DNA of 64,000 bases from the NCBI GenBank assembly GCA_964586145.1, contig CAZPHH010000007.1:20638-84637 (forward strand), in the 5' to 3' direction. Both the position numbers and the translations under genes were made by a program. The stretch's first letter is position 1; every line of letters starts with the position of its first letter. Shown here in pieces: positions 18,754 to 27,917 of the stretch. The DNA comes from JAFGJQ01 sp964586145 (GTDB lineage: Bacteria > Planctomycetota > Phycisphaerae > UBA1845). Under the pieces are notes generated by a model. It was given only the letters and a program-made list of their open reading frames with translations. It was not told the DNA's origin and searched no databases.

Positions 18754-19779
18754 CTTGATTCCTAGCCTGCGTGGGCAAACGCTCCGTTACAGAAGTCTTA
18801 CGCTGCCGCCCCGGAACACCAACTCACCCCCGGGTCGTGGCCGGTTCGCAGCCAAGCCACGCGAGACGAATCACGACCTTGGGTTCCGGGCGGCAGGCCG
18901 GGCCGGGCCGTACGGTGTGCCGGGCCCTCGTGGTTCCGGAACCATCTCTGCAATGCCGGCCGATGTTCTCTATCCCGGTGGTGCAACGTGTTGACGGGCT
19001 CGATACAGTCTTGTGTTCTCCCTGGACCGCTCCGTGGGGAACAGACAGGGACCATCCCCCCGGCTCGATCATGCCTGACGTTAATCGAATGTAGGCCCGG
19101 AAGTCAAGGCGATCGGCCGGCACCGGCCGCCGTCCCCCGAGTCGCCGTGGCCGTGGGTGGTCTCCCGTTAGCTCCCGTGCCACAACGATTTCCGGCAGAT
19201 TTTATCGGACGGCAGTGGAAATTTCCCGCTCGGGCCGCCATGATACCCGCCTGTCGTGCGGCGTGTACGGGAGGAACGTGGCGCGGCCTCGTCCCACGCC
19301 GCAATTCGCGGGCAAGCTTGGGCTTGAGCCCGGTCGATACAGTGACGACCACTCGGCCGGCCGGCTCCGGGCGTCCGGTTTCGCGTCAGAGGCCCTGGGA
19401 GTAGACGTGTCGCTTCGCGCGGCGGTCTGCACACGCCATGACGTTTCGGTCGGCAGACGAGGGCATCTGCCGCGGGCGGCGGTCAGCCTGGCGGCGGAGT
19501 GCCGCTTTGCCGGAGGGATCGGGAGCAGAGTCGCGTGCGGCGGCCGCCGCCGAGGGCCGGAACCGCGGTTTCCCCGGCAGTGACAGGTCGTGGCTCCGGT
19601 CCGCCCCGGGCAGGCGTCGCGTGAGGAGGCCGGTCGGGCGGGGTCCGGGCCCTCCTGATTGCGGAAAACAGGGGGTTGAAGACGATTATGGCCGATAAGG
19701 TATTCTGCCGGCCCGGCCGTTCGGACGGGGCGGAACTGATGCGCACGCCGGGCGGCGGCGCAGTGAATGGAGTCGTGAG
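18754..19779. other. Long divergent intergenic region
   Basis: These 1026 bases lie between divergent rpsA and the ATPase operon. Frames of 60-200 codons occur on both strands but are Arg/Pro/Gly-rich, lack start signals and overlap one another, so I call none. The region should hold the rpsA leader and the ATPase promoter; a small RNA cannot be excluded. Confidence 0.5.
19676..19706 (+). promoter_or_regulatory. Possible promoter of the V/A-ATPase operon
   Basis: TTGAAG (19676-19681) and TATTCT (19701-19706) are 19 bases apart in a locally AT-richer stretch about 75 bases before the first gene. The spacing is longer than ideal, so this is tentative. Confidence 0.3.
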
Positions 19780-20409
19780 ATGCCAGAGACACTAGAGGCT
19801 TTCGTCAGCAAGCTTCAGACGGACGGAGTGCGAGCGGGCCAGATGGCCGCGGAGAAGATTCGCGCCGAGGCGGAGGAGCAGGCCAGGCGGGTGATCGCGG
19901 AGGCCGAGGCCCGGGCCGAGCAGATACTGGCCGGTGCGGAAGCCAAGCGGGAGAAGGTTGAGGCCCGCGCGGCCACGGAGCTGCACCTCGCAGCCCGGGA
20001 CACGATCGTCCGGCTGCAAGGCTCGTTGAATCGGGCCATGCGGGGCATTCTGACGAAGGCGGCTCAGAAGAAACTCACGGATCCCGACTTCATCGGAAAG
20101 CTCCTCCGCGAGGTCGTGATGGAGTACGTGAAGGCGGACATCGAGCGCCGGGAAACGATGACCATCAACCTCCCGGAGTCGATGCACCACCATTTGACGG
20201 AGTACGGGATCGGCGCTCTGGTGGAGGATGCTCGCAAGGGCGGGTTGGGGGTCGTGCTGGACAAGAACCTGAGAGCCGACGGATTCGAGTACACACTGGT
20301 CGACGGAACGGTCGAGGTGACACTGGAGTCCGTGGTCGAGGTGCTTGCCGGCATCGTGGGACCGGAGTTGAAGAACATCGTCTTCCATGCCGCGACGGAC
20401 GACCATTGA
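19780..20409 (+). CDS. atpE: V/A-type ATPase subunit E
   Basis: A 209-residue protein, the usual size for V/A-type subunit E. Residues about 15-75 form an Ala/Glu/Arg-rich coiled coil (AAEKIRAEAEEQARRVIAEAEA), and the C-terminal globular part ends in GGLGVVLDKNLRADGFEYTLVDGTVEVTLESV, typical of subunit E. It forms the peripheral stalk linking the catalytic head to the membrane a-type subunit. It opens the operon, with GGAG about 8 bases before the ATG. The next gene starts 4 bases after its stop. Confidence 0.86.
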   Translation: MPETLEAFVSKLQTDGVRAGQMAAEKIRAEAEEQARRVIAEAEARAEQILAGAEAKREKVEARAATELHLAARDTIVRLQGSLNRAMRGILTKAAQKKLTDPDFIGKLLREVVMEYVKADIERRETMTINLPESMHHHLTEYGIGALVEDARKGGLGVVLDKNLRADGFEYTLVDGTVEVTLESVVEVLAGIVGPELKNIVFHAATDDH

Positions 20410-20413
20410 CACC

Positions 20414-21157
20414 ATGAAGAGCGACCGTCGTTTCTACATTTCGGCTTTACCTGCGCTTGGCGAGTTGGGGCTCACACCGCCGGTCAGCCCGGGCTGGCTG
20501 CGTGCGCATGTCGCCGCTCTGCCGTGCGCGAGGGCGCTGGTTGAATCGGTCCTGCTGTTTGACGATCTCGTGCAGCGGGAGGCGTTTCTGGCGGGAGAAC
20601 TCCCGGCGGTCGAGCCGGCGGTGCTCACGCCGGCTCAGGCGCGAAATGAGGCGCCTCTGCCGCCGCACCTGGCCGTGGCCACCGAGTCGGGGTCGCTGGT
20701 TTCCCGGGTGGACGGGCTGTGGGAGGCAGCTTTCCGGCACGCACACGGTGTGGCCCGCAAGTGCGGGAGTGTCTTCCTGAAACGCTGGGTCGGGTTTGAG
20801 GTGGCTTTGCGGAACGCGCTGGCCGCGGCGCGCGCGAAGCGGCTGGGGCTCGACGAAGGCGCCTTTCGGGTCGCGGCGGACCTGGGAGACCCCCAGACGG
20901 ACCTGGAGCCGGTGCTGAACGAGTGGTCGGCGGCGGCGACCCCTCTCGACGGGTTGCGCGTGCTGATCCGCACCCGGTGGAACTGGCTGACGGCCCACGA
21001 CGCATGGTACACGTTCCAGGATGACGAACTGGCGGCCTTCGCGGCCAAGCTGGCGCTGATGCAGCAATGGAAGCGAGTGGTTGACGCCGAAGAGGGCGGC
21101 TTCCCCGGCACTTCCGCGGACGCGTCGTCACTATCTCTCGAAAGGGCAACAGGTTGA
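20414..21157 (+). CDS. DUF2764 protein of the V/A-ATPase operon
   Basis: The start at 20414 gives 247 residues and the family-typical opening RRFYISALPALGELG; an upstream ATG at 20387 would overlap subunit E. It is recognised as DUF2764, a family restricted to V/A-ATPase operons of bacteria such as chlamydiae, spirochaetes and Bacteroidetes, always between E and A. It is often supposed to replace subunit C as the central-stalk socket, but that is inference. Conserved-looking features include a FLKRWVGFEVALRNALAAARAKRLG helix region and LIRTRWNWL. The stop overlaps the TTG start of subunit A. Confidence 0.82.
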   Translation: MKSDRRFYISALPALGELGLTPPVSPGWLRAHVAALPCARALVESVLLFDDLVQREAFLAGELPAVEPAVLTPAQARNEAPLPPHLAVATESGSLVSRVDGLWEAAFRHAHGVARKCGSVFLKRWVGFEVALRNALAAARAKRLGLDEGAFRVAADLGDPQTDLEPVLNEWSAAATPLDGLRVLIRTRWNWLTAHDAWYTFQDDELAAFAAKLALMQQWKRVVDAEEGGFPGTSADASSLSLERATG

Positions 21158-22881
21158 CTGGCAAGATCGTAGCGGTGTTCGGAAACCTGGTGATCGCCGA
21201 GACGGATACCCGGGTGGTGCAGAACTCGGTCGGGTATTGCGTGCGGTCCGACGGTGTACGGCTGTTGTCGGAGGTGGTGCGGGTTCGCGGGAACGTGGCG
21301 GACCTGCAGGTTTTCGAGGAGACCCGCGGGCTGAAAGTCGGCGACGAGGTCGAGTTCCGCCGCGAGATGCTGTCCGTCATGCTCGGGCCCGGGCTGCTCG
21401 GCCAGATTTACGACGGCCTGCAGAATCCGCTGCCCAAGCTGGCGGGGCAGGTGGGCTTCTTTCTGCAGCCCGGCACGTACATCGACGGCCTGCTGCCCGA
21501 CCGGCAATGGGCGTTCACGCCCGAAGTCGCCCCGGGCGCAACGGTGGAGTCCGGCGACGCGCTGGGCGCCGTGCCCGAGGGCATCTTCACACACCAGATC
21601 ATGGTCCCCTTCAGTTGGAGGGGGTCGTTTACCGTGGAGTCGATCGCGGCCGCGGGCGAGTACACCATCGCGGACGACATCGCCGTGCTGAAGGACTCCG
21701 CCGGGCAATCGCACACCGTGCGCATGCAGCAGAACTGGCCGGTCAAGGTCCCGCTCAATGTTTCCCGCCGGCGGCTGATGCCGTCCGAGCCGTTGACCAC
21801 GCGAGTGCGGATCATCGACTCGCTGTTCCCGATCGTGCGCGGTGGAACGTACTGCATCCCCGGTCCGTTCGGCGCGGGCAAGACGGTGCTGCAGCAGATC
21901 ACCGCGCGGAACGCGGAGATCGACGTGATGATTGTGGCCGCCTGCGGCGAGCGGGCCGGCGAAGTGGTCGAGACGTTGCGCGAGTTCCCCCTGCTGATCG
22001 ACCCGCGGACCGGACGCAGCCTGATGGAGCGGACAATCATCATCTGCAACACGTCGGCCATGCCGGTGGCGGCCCGGGAGGCGTCGGTCTACACGGCCGC
22101 CACCCTGGCCGAGTACTACCGCCAGATGGGCCTGCACGTGCTGCTGCTGGCCGACTCCACGTCACGATGGGCCCAGGCGATGCGCGAGCTGTCGGGCCGG
22201 CTGGAGGAGATTCCCGGCGAGGAGGCCTTCCCGGCCTACCTGGAGAGCCGCATCGCGGCGTTCTACGAGCGTGCCGGGGCCATTGAGCTGAAGAACGGGA
22301 AGGTCGGCTCGCTGACCATCGGCGGGACGGTCAGCCCGGCGGGCGGAAACTTCGAGGAGCCCGTCACGCAGGGCACGCTCAAGGTCGTGGGGGCGTTTCA
22401 CGGGCTGTCGCGGGCGCGCAGTGACGCCCGCCGCTATCCTGCCATCGACCCCCTGGAATCGTGGAGCAAGTACCAGGGCGTCATTGATCCGGACAAGGTG
22501 GCCCGGGTGCGAAACCTGCTGGCCCGGGGCAACGAAATCAGCCAGATGATGACCGTGGTCGGCGAAGAGGGCACCTCCACGGAGGACTTCACCGTCGCCC
22601 TGAAGGCCGACTTCTTCGACAACTGTTATCTTCAGCAGAACGCGTTCGACGATGTGGACGGGGCGACGCCGGCCGATCGGCAACGGGTGGTCTTTGAAAA
22701 GATTCTCGAGGTCCTGGACCTGGACTTCGGGTTTGAGGACAAGACTGTCGCCCGTCAGACGATCGTGCGGGGGACGGACCTGTTTCGCAACTGGAACTAC
22801 GCCGCCAGCGACAGTGACGAATACCGCACACTGCTGGAGCGGATCGACCAATTCATCGCCACGAAGGGGCGTGAGGAATGA
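21154..22881 (+). CDS. atpA: V/A-type ATPase catalytic subunit A
   Basis: A 575-residue catalytic subunit. The start codon is TTG, overlapping the TGA of the preceding gene (TTGA). The Walker A motif GPFGAGKT is at residues 237-244. The non-homologous bulge region typical of A subunits precedes it (GFFLQPGTYIDGL, FTPEVAPGATVESGD), and LLLADSTSRWAQAMRELSGRLEEIPGEEAFPAYL is the standard catalytic-interface segment. It hydrolyses or makes ATP in the A3B3 head. It overlaps subunit B by 4 bases (ATGA), consistent with translational coupling. Confidence 0.96.
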   Translation: MTGKIVAVFGNLVIAETDTRVVQNSVGYCVRSDGVRLLSEVVRVRGNVADLQVFEETRGLKVGDEVEFRREMLSVMLGPGLLGQIYDGLQNPLPKLAGQVGFFLQPGTYIDGLLPDRQWAFTPEVAPGATVESGDALGAVPEGIFTHQIMVPFSWRGSFTVESIAAAGEYTIADDIAVLKDSAGQSHTVRMQQNWPVKVPLNVSRRRLMPSEPLTTRVRIIDSLFPIVRGGTYCIPGPFGAGKTVLQQITARNAEIDVMIVAACGERAGEVVETLREFPLLIDPRTGRSLMERTIIICNTSAMPVAAREASVYTAATLAEYYRQMGLHVLLLADSTSRWAQAMRELSGRLEEIPGEEAFPAYLESRIAAFYERAGAIELKNGKVGSLTIGGTVSPAGGNFEEPVTQGTLKVVGAFHGLSRARSDARRYPAIDPLESWSKYQGVIDPDKVARVRNLLARGNEISQMMTVVGEEGTSTEDFTVALKADFFDNCYLQQNAFDDVDGATPADRQRVVFEKILEVLDLDFGFEDKTVARQTIVRGTDLFRNWNYAASDSDEYRTLLERIDQFIATKGREE

Positions 22882-24179
22882 GGAAGTACTTCGACGACAT
22901 CACTCGGATTGCCGGGAACGTGGTGACGGTGAAAGCCGGCGGCGTGGGCTACGACGACCTTGCCGTGCTGACGTCGGATCGGGGCGAGTCGCTGGCGCAG
23001 GTGATCCGGCTGGACGGCCGGGAGGTGAGTCTGCAGGTGTTCGCCGGCACACAGGGGGTGGCGAACAACGACCGGGTGCGGTTCCTGCACAAGCCGATGC
23101 AGGTGCCCTTCTCGGACGCCCTGCTGGGGCGGGTGTTTGACGGCTCGGGCCGCCCGCGCGACGGCCGCGGGCCGGTCGAGGCGCCGCCCATCGACCTCGG
23201 CTCCCCCGCCATCAACCCGGTGAAGCGCCGGATGCCCGACAAAATGGTCCATACGGGCATTCCGATGATCGACATTTTCAACTCGCTGGTGGAGTCGCAG
23301 AAGCTGCCGATCTTCTCCGTGGCGGGCGAGCCCTACAACGAACTCCTGGCCCGCGTCGGGCTGCAGGCCAACGCGGACATCATCATCCTGGGCGGAATGG
23401 GCCTTCGGCACGACGACTATCTCAAGTTCCGCGACGCGTTCGAGCAGGGCGGCGTGCTCGGCCGCGCGATCATGTTCGTGCATACCGCGGCCGATCCCGT
23501 GGTGGAGTGCCTGCTGGTTCCCGATCTGTGCCTGGCGGTCGGAGAGCAGTTCGCCCTCCAGGGCAAGACGGTGCTCGTGCTGCTGACCGACATGACCGCC
23601 TTCGCCGACGCGCTGAAGGAAATCGCGATCGTCATGGAGCAGATCCCGTCGAACCGCGGGTATCCGGGCGACCTGTATACGCAGCTGGCCCGGCGCTATG
23701 AGAAGGCGGTGGACTTCGACGGGACCGGCTCGATGACCGTGCTGGCCTGCGTCACGATGCCGGGCGACGACGTGACCCACCCCGTTCCGGACAACACGGG
23801 TTACATTACCGAAGGGCAGTTCTACCTGCGCAACGGGCGGATCGAGCCGTTCGGGTCGCTCTCGCGGCTGAAGCAGCAGGTCAACGGGAAGACGCGCGAC
23901 GACCACCGGGCCATCATGGACGCCTGCATCCAGTTGTACGCCCTGTGCCGCGAGAGTCGCGAGAAGCGGGACATGGGCTTCGAGATGTCCGAGTGGGACA
24001 AGCGGCTGCTGACCTACGGGACGTTGTTCGAAGAGCGGATCATGGACCTGTCGGTGAACATTCCGCTGTTCGAGGCCCTGGATCGGTGCTGGGCGATTCT
24101 GGCGGAGTGCTTCGAGCCGGCGGAAACGGGCATCCGGCGGGCGATCATCGACGAACACTGGCCCAAGCCGTTGACCTGA
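22878..24179 (+). CDS. atpB: V/A-type ATPase regulatory subunit B
   Basis: A 433-residue non-catalytic B subunit. It lacks a functional P-loop (SVAGEPYNELLARV in the equivalent position), as expected. Recognisable segments are GRVFDGSGRPRDG, INPVKRRMPDKMVHTGIPMIDIFNSLVESQKLPIF, VLVLLTDMTAFADALKEIAIVMEQIPSNRGYPGDLYTQLARRYEKA and the C-terminal RLLTYG. It alternates with A in the head and contributes the arginine side of the catalytic site. It starts within the stop of subunit A; 19 bases separate it from subunit D. Confidence 0.96.
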   Translation: MRKYFDDITRIAGNVVTVKAGGVGYDDLAVLTSDRGESLAQVIRLDGREVSLQVFAGTQGVANNDRVRFLHKPMQVPFSDALLGRVFDGSGRPRDGRGPVEAPPIDLGSPAINPVKRRMPDKMVHTGIPMIDIFNSLVESQKLPIFSVAGEPYNELLARVGLQANADIIILGGMGLRHDDYLKFRDAFEQGGVLGRAIMFVHTAADPVVECLLVPDLCLAVGEQFALQGKTVLVLLTDMTAFADALKEIAIVMEQIPSNRGYPGDLYTQLARRYEKAVDFDGTGSMTVLACVTMPGDDVTHPVPDNTGYITEGQFYLRNGRIEPFGSLSRLKQQVNGKTRDDHRAIMDACIQLYALCRESREKRDMGFEMSEWDKRLLTYGTLFEERIMDLSVNIPLFEALDRCWAILAECFEPAETGIRRAIIDEHWPKPLT

Positions 24180-24198
24180 TCGCGGAGATCGGCCGAAC

Positions 24199-24867
24199 GT
24201 GGCGACGAAGATCAAACTGACCCGACCCGAACTGAAGCGCCAGCGCGACCGGCTGACGCGCTACCAGCGGTTTCTGCCCATGCTGAAGCTCAAGCAGCAG
24301 CAGTTGCAGATGACGCTGCGTGAGGCGGCCCGGCGCCGGGCCGAGGTGCAGAGCGAACTGGACGCCGCCATGAGGGCGTTCCGCAGATACGAGGCGGTGC
24401 TCGCCGACCCGGCGGGCCTGCCGCTACGGCAATGGGCGGAGCCGGCCGAGGTCCGCACCTCGCGATTCAACGTCGCCGGCGTGACGCTGCCCGCCTTCGA
24501 GGAGGCGGTCTTCCCGCCGGCGGAGTACAGCCTGTTCGGCACGCCGGCCTGGGTGGACCGGGCGCTGGACGACCTGCGCGGGCTCAGCCGGTTCCAGGCC
24601 CGCTTGAACGTGCTGGACGAGGCGTATCGCCTGCTGAACCGCGAGCTCAACCGGATCATCCAGCGCGTCAATCTGTTCGAGAAGGTCAAAATACCCGAGT
24701 CGCGAAACGCGATCCGGGTCATCCGCATCAAGCTGGGCGACGAAATGACCGCGGGCGTCGGCCGGGCGAAGATCGCCAAGAGCAAGCTGGCCGAGGACGC
24801 CGATGCGGGCGATGACGCGCCCGACGATGACGACACCGACAGCGGCGTGGAGACGGAGACGGAATGA
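24199..24867 (+). CDS. atpD: V/A-type ATPase central-stalk subunit D
   Basis: A 222-residue protein starting at GTG. It has the long N- and C-terminal helices of subunit D: TRPELKRQRDRLTRYQRFLPMLKLKQQQLQ at the start and LLNRELNRIIQRVNLFEKVKIP in the C-terminal part, the latter very typical of the family. An acidic C-terminal tail (DADAGDDAPDDDDTD) is an extension. It is the rotor axle turning inside the A3B3 head. The stop overlaps the ATG of subunit I by 4 bases. Confidence 0.92.
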   Translation: MATKIKLTRPELKRQRDRLTRYQRFLPMLKLKQQQLQMTLREAARRRAEVQSELDAAMRAFRRYEAVLADPAGLPLRQWAEPAEVRTSRFNVAGVTLPAFEEAVFPPAEYSLFGTPAWVDRALDDLRGLSRFQARLNVLDEAYRLLNRELNRIIQRVNLFEKVKIPESRNAIRVIRIKLGDEMTAGVGRAKIAKSKLAEDADAGDDAPDDDDTDSGVETETE

Positions 24868-26738
24868 TCGTACCGATGGCCAAACTGTTTCTCGTGGCCC
24901 GGCAGAGCGACCGCGAACGACTGCTGCAGGCCCTGCGCCAACTGGGAGTGGTTCACCTGACGCCGGTGGATCCGACTCGGGCGGCGCTCGACGAGAAGAC
25001 GGCCGGCGGCATCCGGGACGTGGAACGCGTGATTCAGATCCTCGAAAGCGTGACCCCGTCCGGATCGATGCCCGAAACAGAGCCCGCCGACGTGGTTCGC
25101 GAGGTCCTGGAGATCCACCGCCGGACGGCGGAGCGTCTGAGCCGCCTGGCCGTGCTGGAACGACAACTGGACGCCGTGTCGCTGTGGGGTGACGTGCGGG
25201 TTGAGCAGCTTCAGGCGTTGCAGCAGGCGGGTCTGAAGGTCCACTTCTTCCTTGCGCCGGAGGAGCTGGTGGACGAAATCCACGCTGCATGTGTGGAAGT
25301 GGTCGGCGCGCGCCAGGGGGACAAGGTCCTCGTGGCGGCGATCGATCAGCGTCGGGAGGTGCTGGCGCCCAAGCGGGCGCAGCCCGTTCCCCTGCCAACG
25401 CGCGACGCCCCGTCCATCCGCGCGGAAGCCGCCGAGATCCAGGAGGCCATGGAGTACGACGCCCAGCGACTCGGGCAGTTGGCAAACCTGCGGCCCGCCG
25501 TCGAACGGCACTGGGCCGACGTGCAGGAGCGGGCGGACTACACGCGGGCCGTGCGCGGGGCGATGGACGACGAACACCTGTTTGCGCTGCAGGGCTGGAT
25601 GCCGGCCGATGCGGCCGCGTCCCTGAAGCAGGACCTCGCCCGCTTGGGCCTGGTCGCGGCCATGAAAACCATCGAGCCCGACCCGGATGAGACTCCGCCG
25701 ACGCTCATCCGGTACCCCAAGTGGGCGCAGCCCATACGGGCCATGTTCGCCATTCTGGGCACGGTCCCGGGGTACCGCGAGTACGACCTGTCCGCCTTCT
25801 TCATGATCGCGCTGCCGTTGTTCGGGGCCATGCTCCTCGGCGACGCGGGCTACGGTCTGATTTTCGTGCTGATCGGGCTGCTGGGCTATCGCCGCATCAC
25901 CGACCGCGTGAGTCGCGATGCGGCCAATCTGATCCTGGTGTTCGGCGGCGTGACGCTGGTCTGGGGGCTGCTGACCGCCAACTGCTTCGGCATCACTCCC
26001 AAGCAGTTCGCCTTTGCGGCCGGCGTTGAGGACGTGACCGCCCTACGCGAGGCGACCGGCCTCTGGGCTGCCCTGGGGCGGATCATGCTGGCGTTCGGCC
26101 TGCTGTGGAACCCGGACGACGAGATCGCGCGGAACCTGATCATCAAAGTCAGCTTTCTGATCGGCGGGGCGCACCTGGTGCTGGCGCACGTCCGACAGGC
26201 CATCGGGATGGCCCCGGACCGGCGGTACCTGGCCCAGGTCGGCTGGAGCGGCTTCCTTGTGGGCATGTTCGGCGTGATCTGGATGCTGTTCTTCCCGAAT
26301 CAGGTCTGGATTCCGGTCCCGCTGACCATCGGCCTGCTGATTGCGGGCGCCGTGCTGGTCGTCCTGTTCACGTACCCCAGCCCGAACCCGGCCAAGCGCG
26401 TCGGGCTGGGCCTGGTGGCGAACATTCTGCCGATGATCAGCACCTTCTCGGACACCGTCAGCTACATCCGTCTCATGGCGGTGGGGCTGGCCAGCTACTA
26501 CATCGCCAGCGCCTTCAACGGCTTGGCGTACCAAGTGGCCTCGCCGTCGGTCTGGTTGCTGCCGGCCGGCGTGCTGATCGTGGTGCTGGCGCACTCCCTG
26601 AACATCGTGCTGGGCGTCATTGCCATCTTTGCTCACGGCGTGCGTTTGAACATGCTGGAGTTTTCCAGCAACGCCGGCGTCCAGTGGGCGGGATATCCCT
26701 TTACCCCGTTTGCCCAAAGGGTCCAAAGCGGGCAATAG
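24864..26738 (+). CDS. atpI: V/A-type ATPase membrane subunit I (a-type)
   Basis: A 624-residue protein. The N-terminal 290 residues are soluble with coiled-coil segments. The C-terminal half has about seven or eight membrane helices beginning near YDLSAFFMIALPLFGAMLLGDAGYG. The essential half-channel arginine is present as R536 in SYIRLMAVGLA. The subunit forms the ion path beside the K ring. It overlaps subunit D (ATGA) and is followed 19 bases later by subunit K. Confidence 0.94.
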   Translation: MIVPMAKLFLVARQSDRERLLQALRQLGVVHLTPVDPTRAALDEKTAGGIRDVERVIQILESVTPSGSMPETEPADVVREVLEIHRRTAERLSRLAVLERQLDAVSLWGDVRVEQLQALQQAGLKVHFFLAPEELVDEIHAACVEVVGARQGDKVLVAAIDQRREVLAPKRAQPVPLPTRDAPSIRAEAAEIQEAMEYDAQRLGQLANLRPAVERHWADVQERADYTRAVRGAMDDEHLFALQGWMPADAAASLKQDLARLGLVAAMKTIEPDPDETPPTLIRYPKWAQPIRAMFAILGTVPGYREYDLSAFFMIALPLFGAMLLGDAGYGLIFVLIGLLGYRRITDRVSRDAANLILVFGGVTLVWGLLTANCFGITPKQFAFAAGVEDVTALREATGLWAALGRIMLAFGLLWNPDDEIARNLIIKVSFLIGGAHLVLAHVRQAIGMAPDRRYLAQVGWSGFLVGMFGVIWMLFFPNQVWIPVPLTIGLLIAGAVLVVLFTYPSPNPAKRVGLGLVANILPMISTFSDTVSYIRLMAVGLASYYIASAFNGLAYQVASPSVWLLPAGVLIVVLAHSLNIVLGVIAIFAHGVRLNMLEFSSNAGVQWAGYPFTPFAQRVQSGQ

Positions 26739-26757
26739 CATCGAAGGAGACGCAGGT

Positions 26758-27213
26758 ATGGAATGGCTTGGTCAGTTGGGATTCGCGTTGCCGCTGGGAC
26801 TCGGAGCCGTGGGCAGCGCGTTGGGAATTGGCGCCGCCGGCCAGGCGGCTGCCGGCGCCTGGGCCAAGGAGGCCCGTGAAGGCAAGCGGCTGAACTTCCT
26901 CTATATTGCGCTGACCGGCATGCCGCTGAGCCAGACCATCTACGGCTTCGTGCTCATGCTGGCGTTGCTCAAGGGGAACGTCTATGACGCGACCTTCCTG
27001 TCGGCAAACGCCGGCGCCTTGTTCAGCATCGGCCTGGCCTGCGGGCTGGGCGAGCTGTTCAGCGCCTGGATGCAGGGGGCCATCGGAGCGGCCGGTATCC
27101 GAGCCATGAGCGACGGGGAGGGCAAGCCGTTCGTCTTCTCCATCATCGCCATGGGTATCGCCGAAACCGTGGGTCTGTTTGCGTGCTTCTTCATGTTCCT
27201 CATGATGCCGTGA
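26758..27213 (+). CDS. atpK: V/A-type ATPase proteolipid subunit K
   Basis: The start at 26758 is set by GAAGGAGA at 26743-26750; the product is 151 residues with four membrane helices, the size of a duplicated V-type proteolipid. The ion-binding Glu is E136 (MGIAETVGLF). Residues aligning with the Na+ ligands known in Enterococcus NtpK (T64, Q65, Q110, E139) appear as S58, Q59, Q106 and E136, which suggests Na+ rather than H+ coupling; this alignment was done by eye. It is the last gene of the operon and is followed by a very long hairpin. Confidence 0.93.
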   Translation: MEWLGQLGFALPLGLGAVGSALGIGAAGQAAAGAWAKEAREGKRLNFLYIALTGMPLSQTIYGFVLMLALLKGNVYDATFLSANAGALFSIGLACGLGELFSAWMQGAIGAAGIRAMSDGEGKPFVFSIIAMGIAETVGLFACFFMFLMMP

Positions 27214-27243
27214 GGCGGTTGTCGACGGGACTCCGCCAAACCA

Positions 27244-27299
27244 GCGGCGTTCCCGGCGGGTCGGGCGCGTGGGCGCGCCCGCCCGCCGGGCGACGCCGC
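27244..27299 (+). terminator. Very long GC hairpin ending the ATPase operon
   Basis: Starting 30 bases after the atpK stop, three stacked perfect stems of 7, 9 and 8 bp (27244-27250/27293-27299, 27252-27260/27282-27290, 27262-27269/2774-equivalent 27274-27281) enclose a 4-base loop TGGG, with only a one- or two-base mismatch between them. No T tract follows. Transcription termination or 3'-end protection is inferred. Confidence 0.6.
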
Positions 27300-27452
27300 C
27301 CGCATACGGAACGGCACGTGGAGGGGATGCAAGGCCTTTCGCGGCGCGCCGGGCATCCGATCCTCGGCGCCGAACCCGTTTGATCGGCCCGGCGTCGCGG
27401 GCTTGCACACCACCGGCGGGGAACGGACAATCCGAAAGCCCGGGGAACGAAG

Positions 27453-27917
27453 ATGAACACGCCGCCCCCCAGTCCGATCGCCCGCGTGCTGATCGTGGAG
27501 GACCACCCCCAGGTCGCCGAACTGCTGGAGGCCTACCTCGCGGACATGCCCGACGTGTCCACGCTGATCGCCCGCAACGGCGAGCAGGCCCTCGCCCGCG
27601 TGCGGGACTCGCACCCCGATCTCATCCTGCTGGACATCATGATGCCGCGGATGTCCGGCTTTGAGGCCTGCCGCATTCTCAAGGAAGACCCGCAGACTCG
27701 CGACATCCCCATCATTGTGGTGACCGCCCTGAATACCGACACGGACTACGAGCGGGCCTATGAGGCCGGCGCGGATGATTACCTTCGAAAACCCGTCAAT
27801 CGCGTGGAGCTGAGGATGCGGATCCAGTCGCTCCTGGAACTGCGCCGTCTGCGCCGGCAACTGCGATCCTCGCCGCTCCACGAGGGACCGCAGCCCGATC
27901 GGAGGCAACCGCCATGA
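27453..27917 (+). CDS. Single-domain response regulator
   Basis: A 154-residue receiver-domain protein without an output domain. The key residues are E16 and D17, the phosphoacceptor D61 (LILLDIMMPR), T91 and K113 (DDYLRKPV). The C-terminal 35 residues are Arg/Pro-rich and probably disordered. It could act by protein interaction or as a phosphate shuttle. No histidine kinase is adjacent. Its TGA overlaps the ATG of the following cyclodeaminase-like gene, so the two are coupled, although the functional link is not evident. Confidence 0.9.
   Translation: MNTPPPSPIARVLIVEDHPQVAELLEAYLADMPDVSTLIARNGEQALARVRDSHPDLILLDIMMPRMSGFEACRILKEDPQTRDIPIIVVTALNTDTDYERAYEAGADDYLRKPVNRVELRMRIQSLLELRRLRRQLRSSPLHEGPQPDRRQPP

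Noticed and set aside
18988..19792. Several frames of 80-200 codons on both strands between rpsA and the ATPase operon
   Set aside because: They overlap one another, lack ribosome-binding sites and encode Arg/Pro/Gly-rich sequence without any domain.
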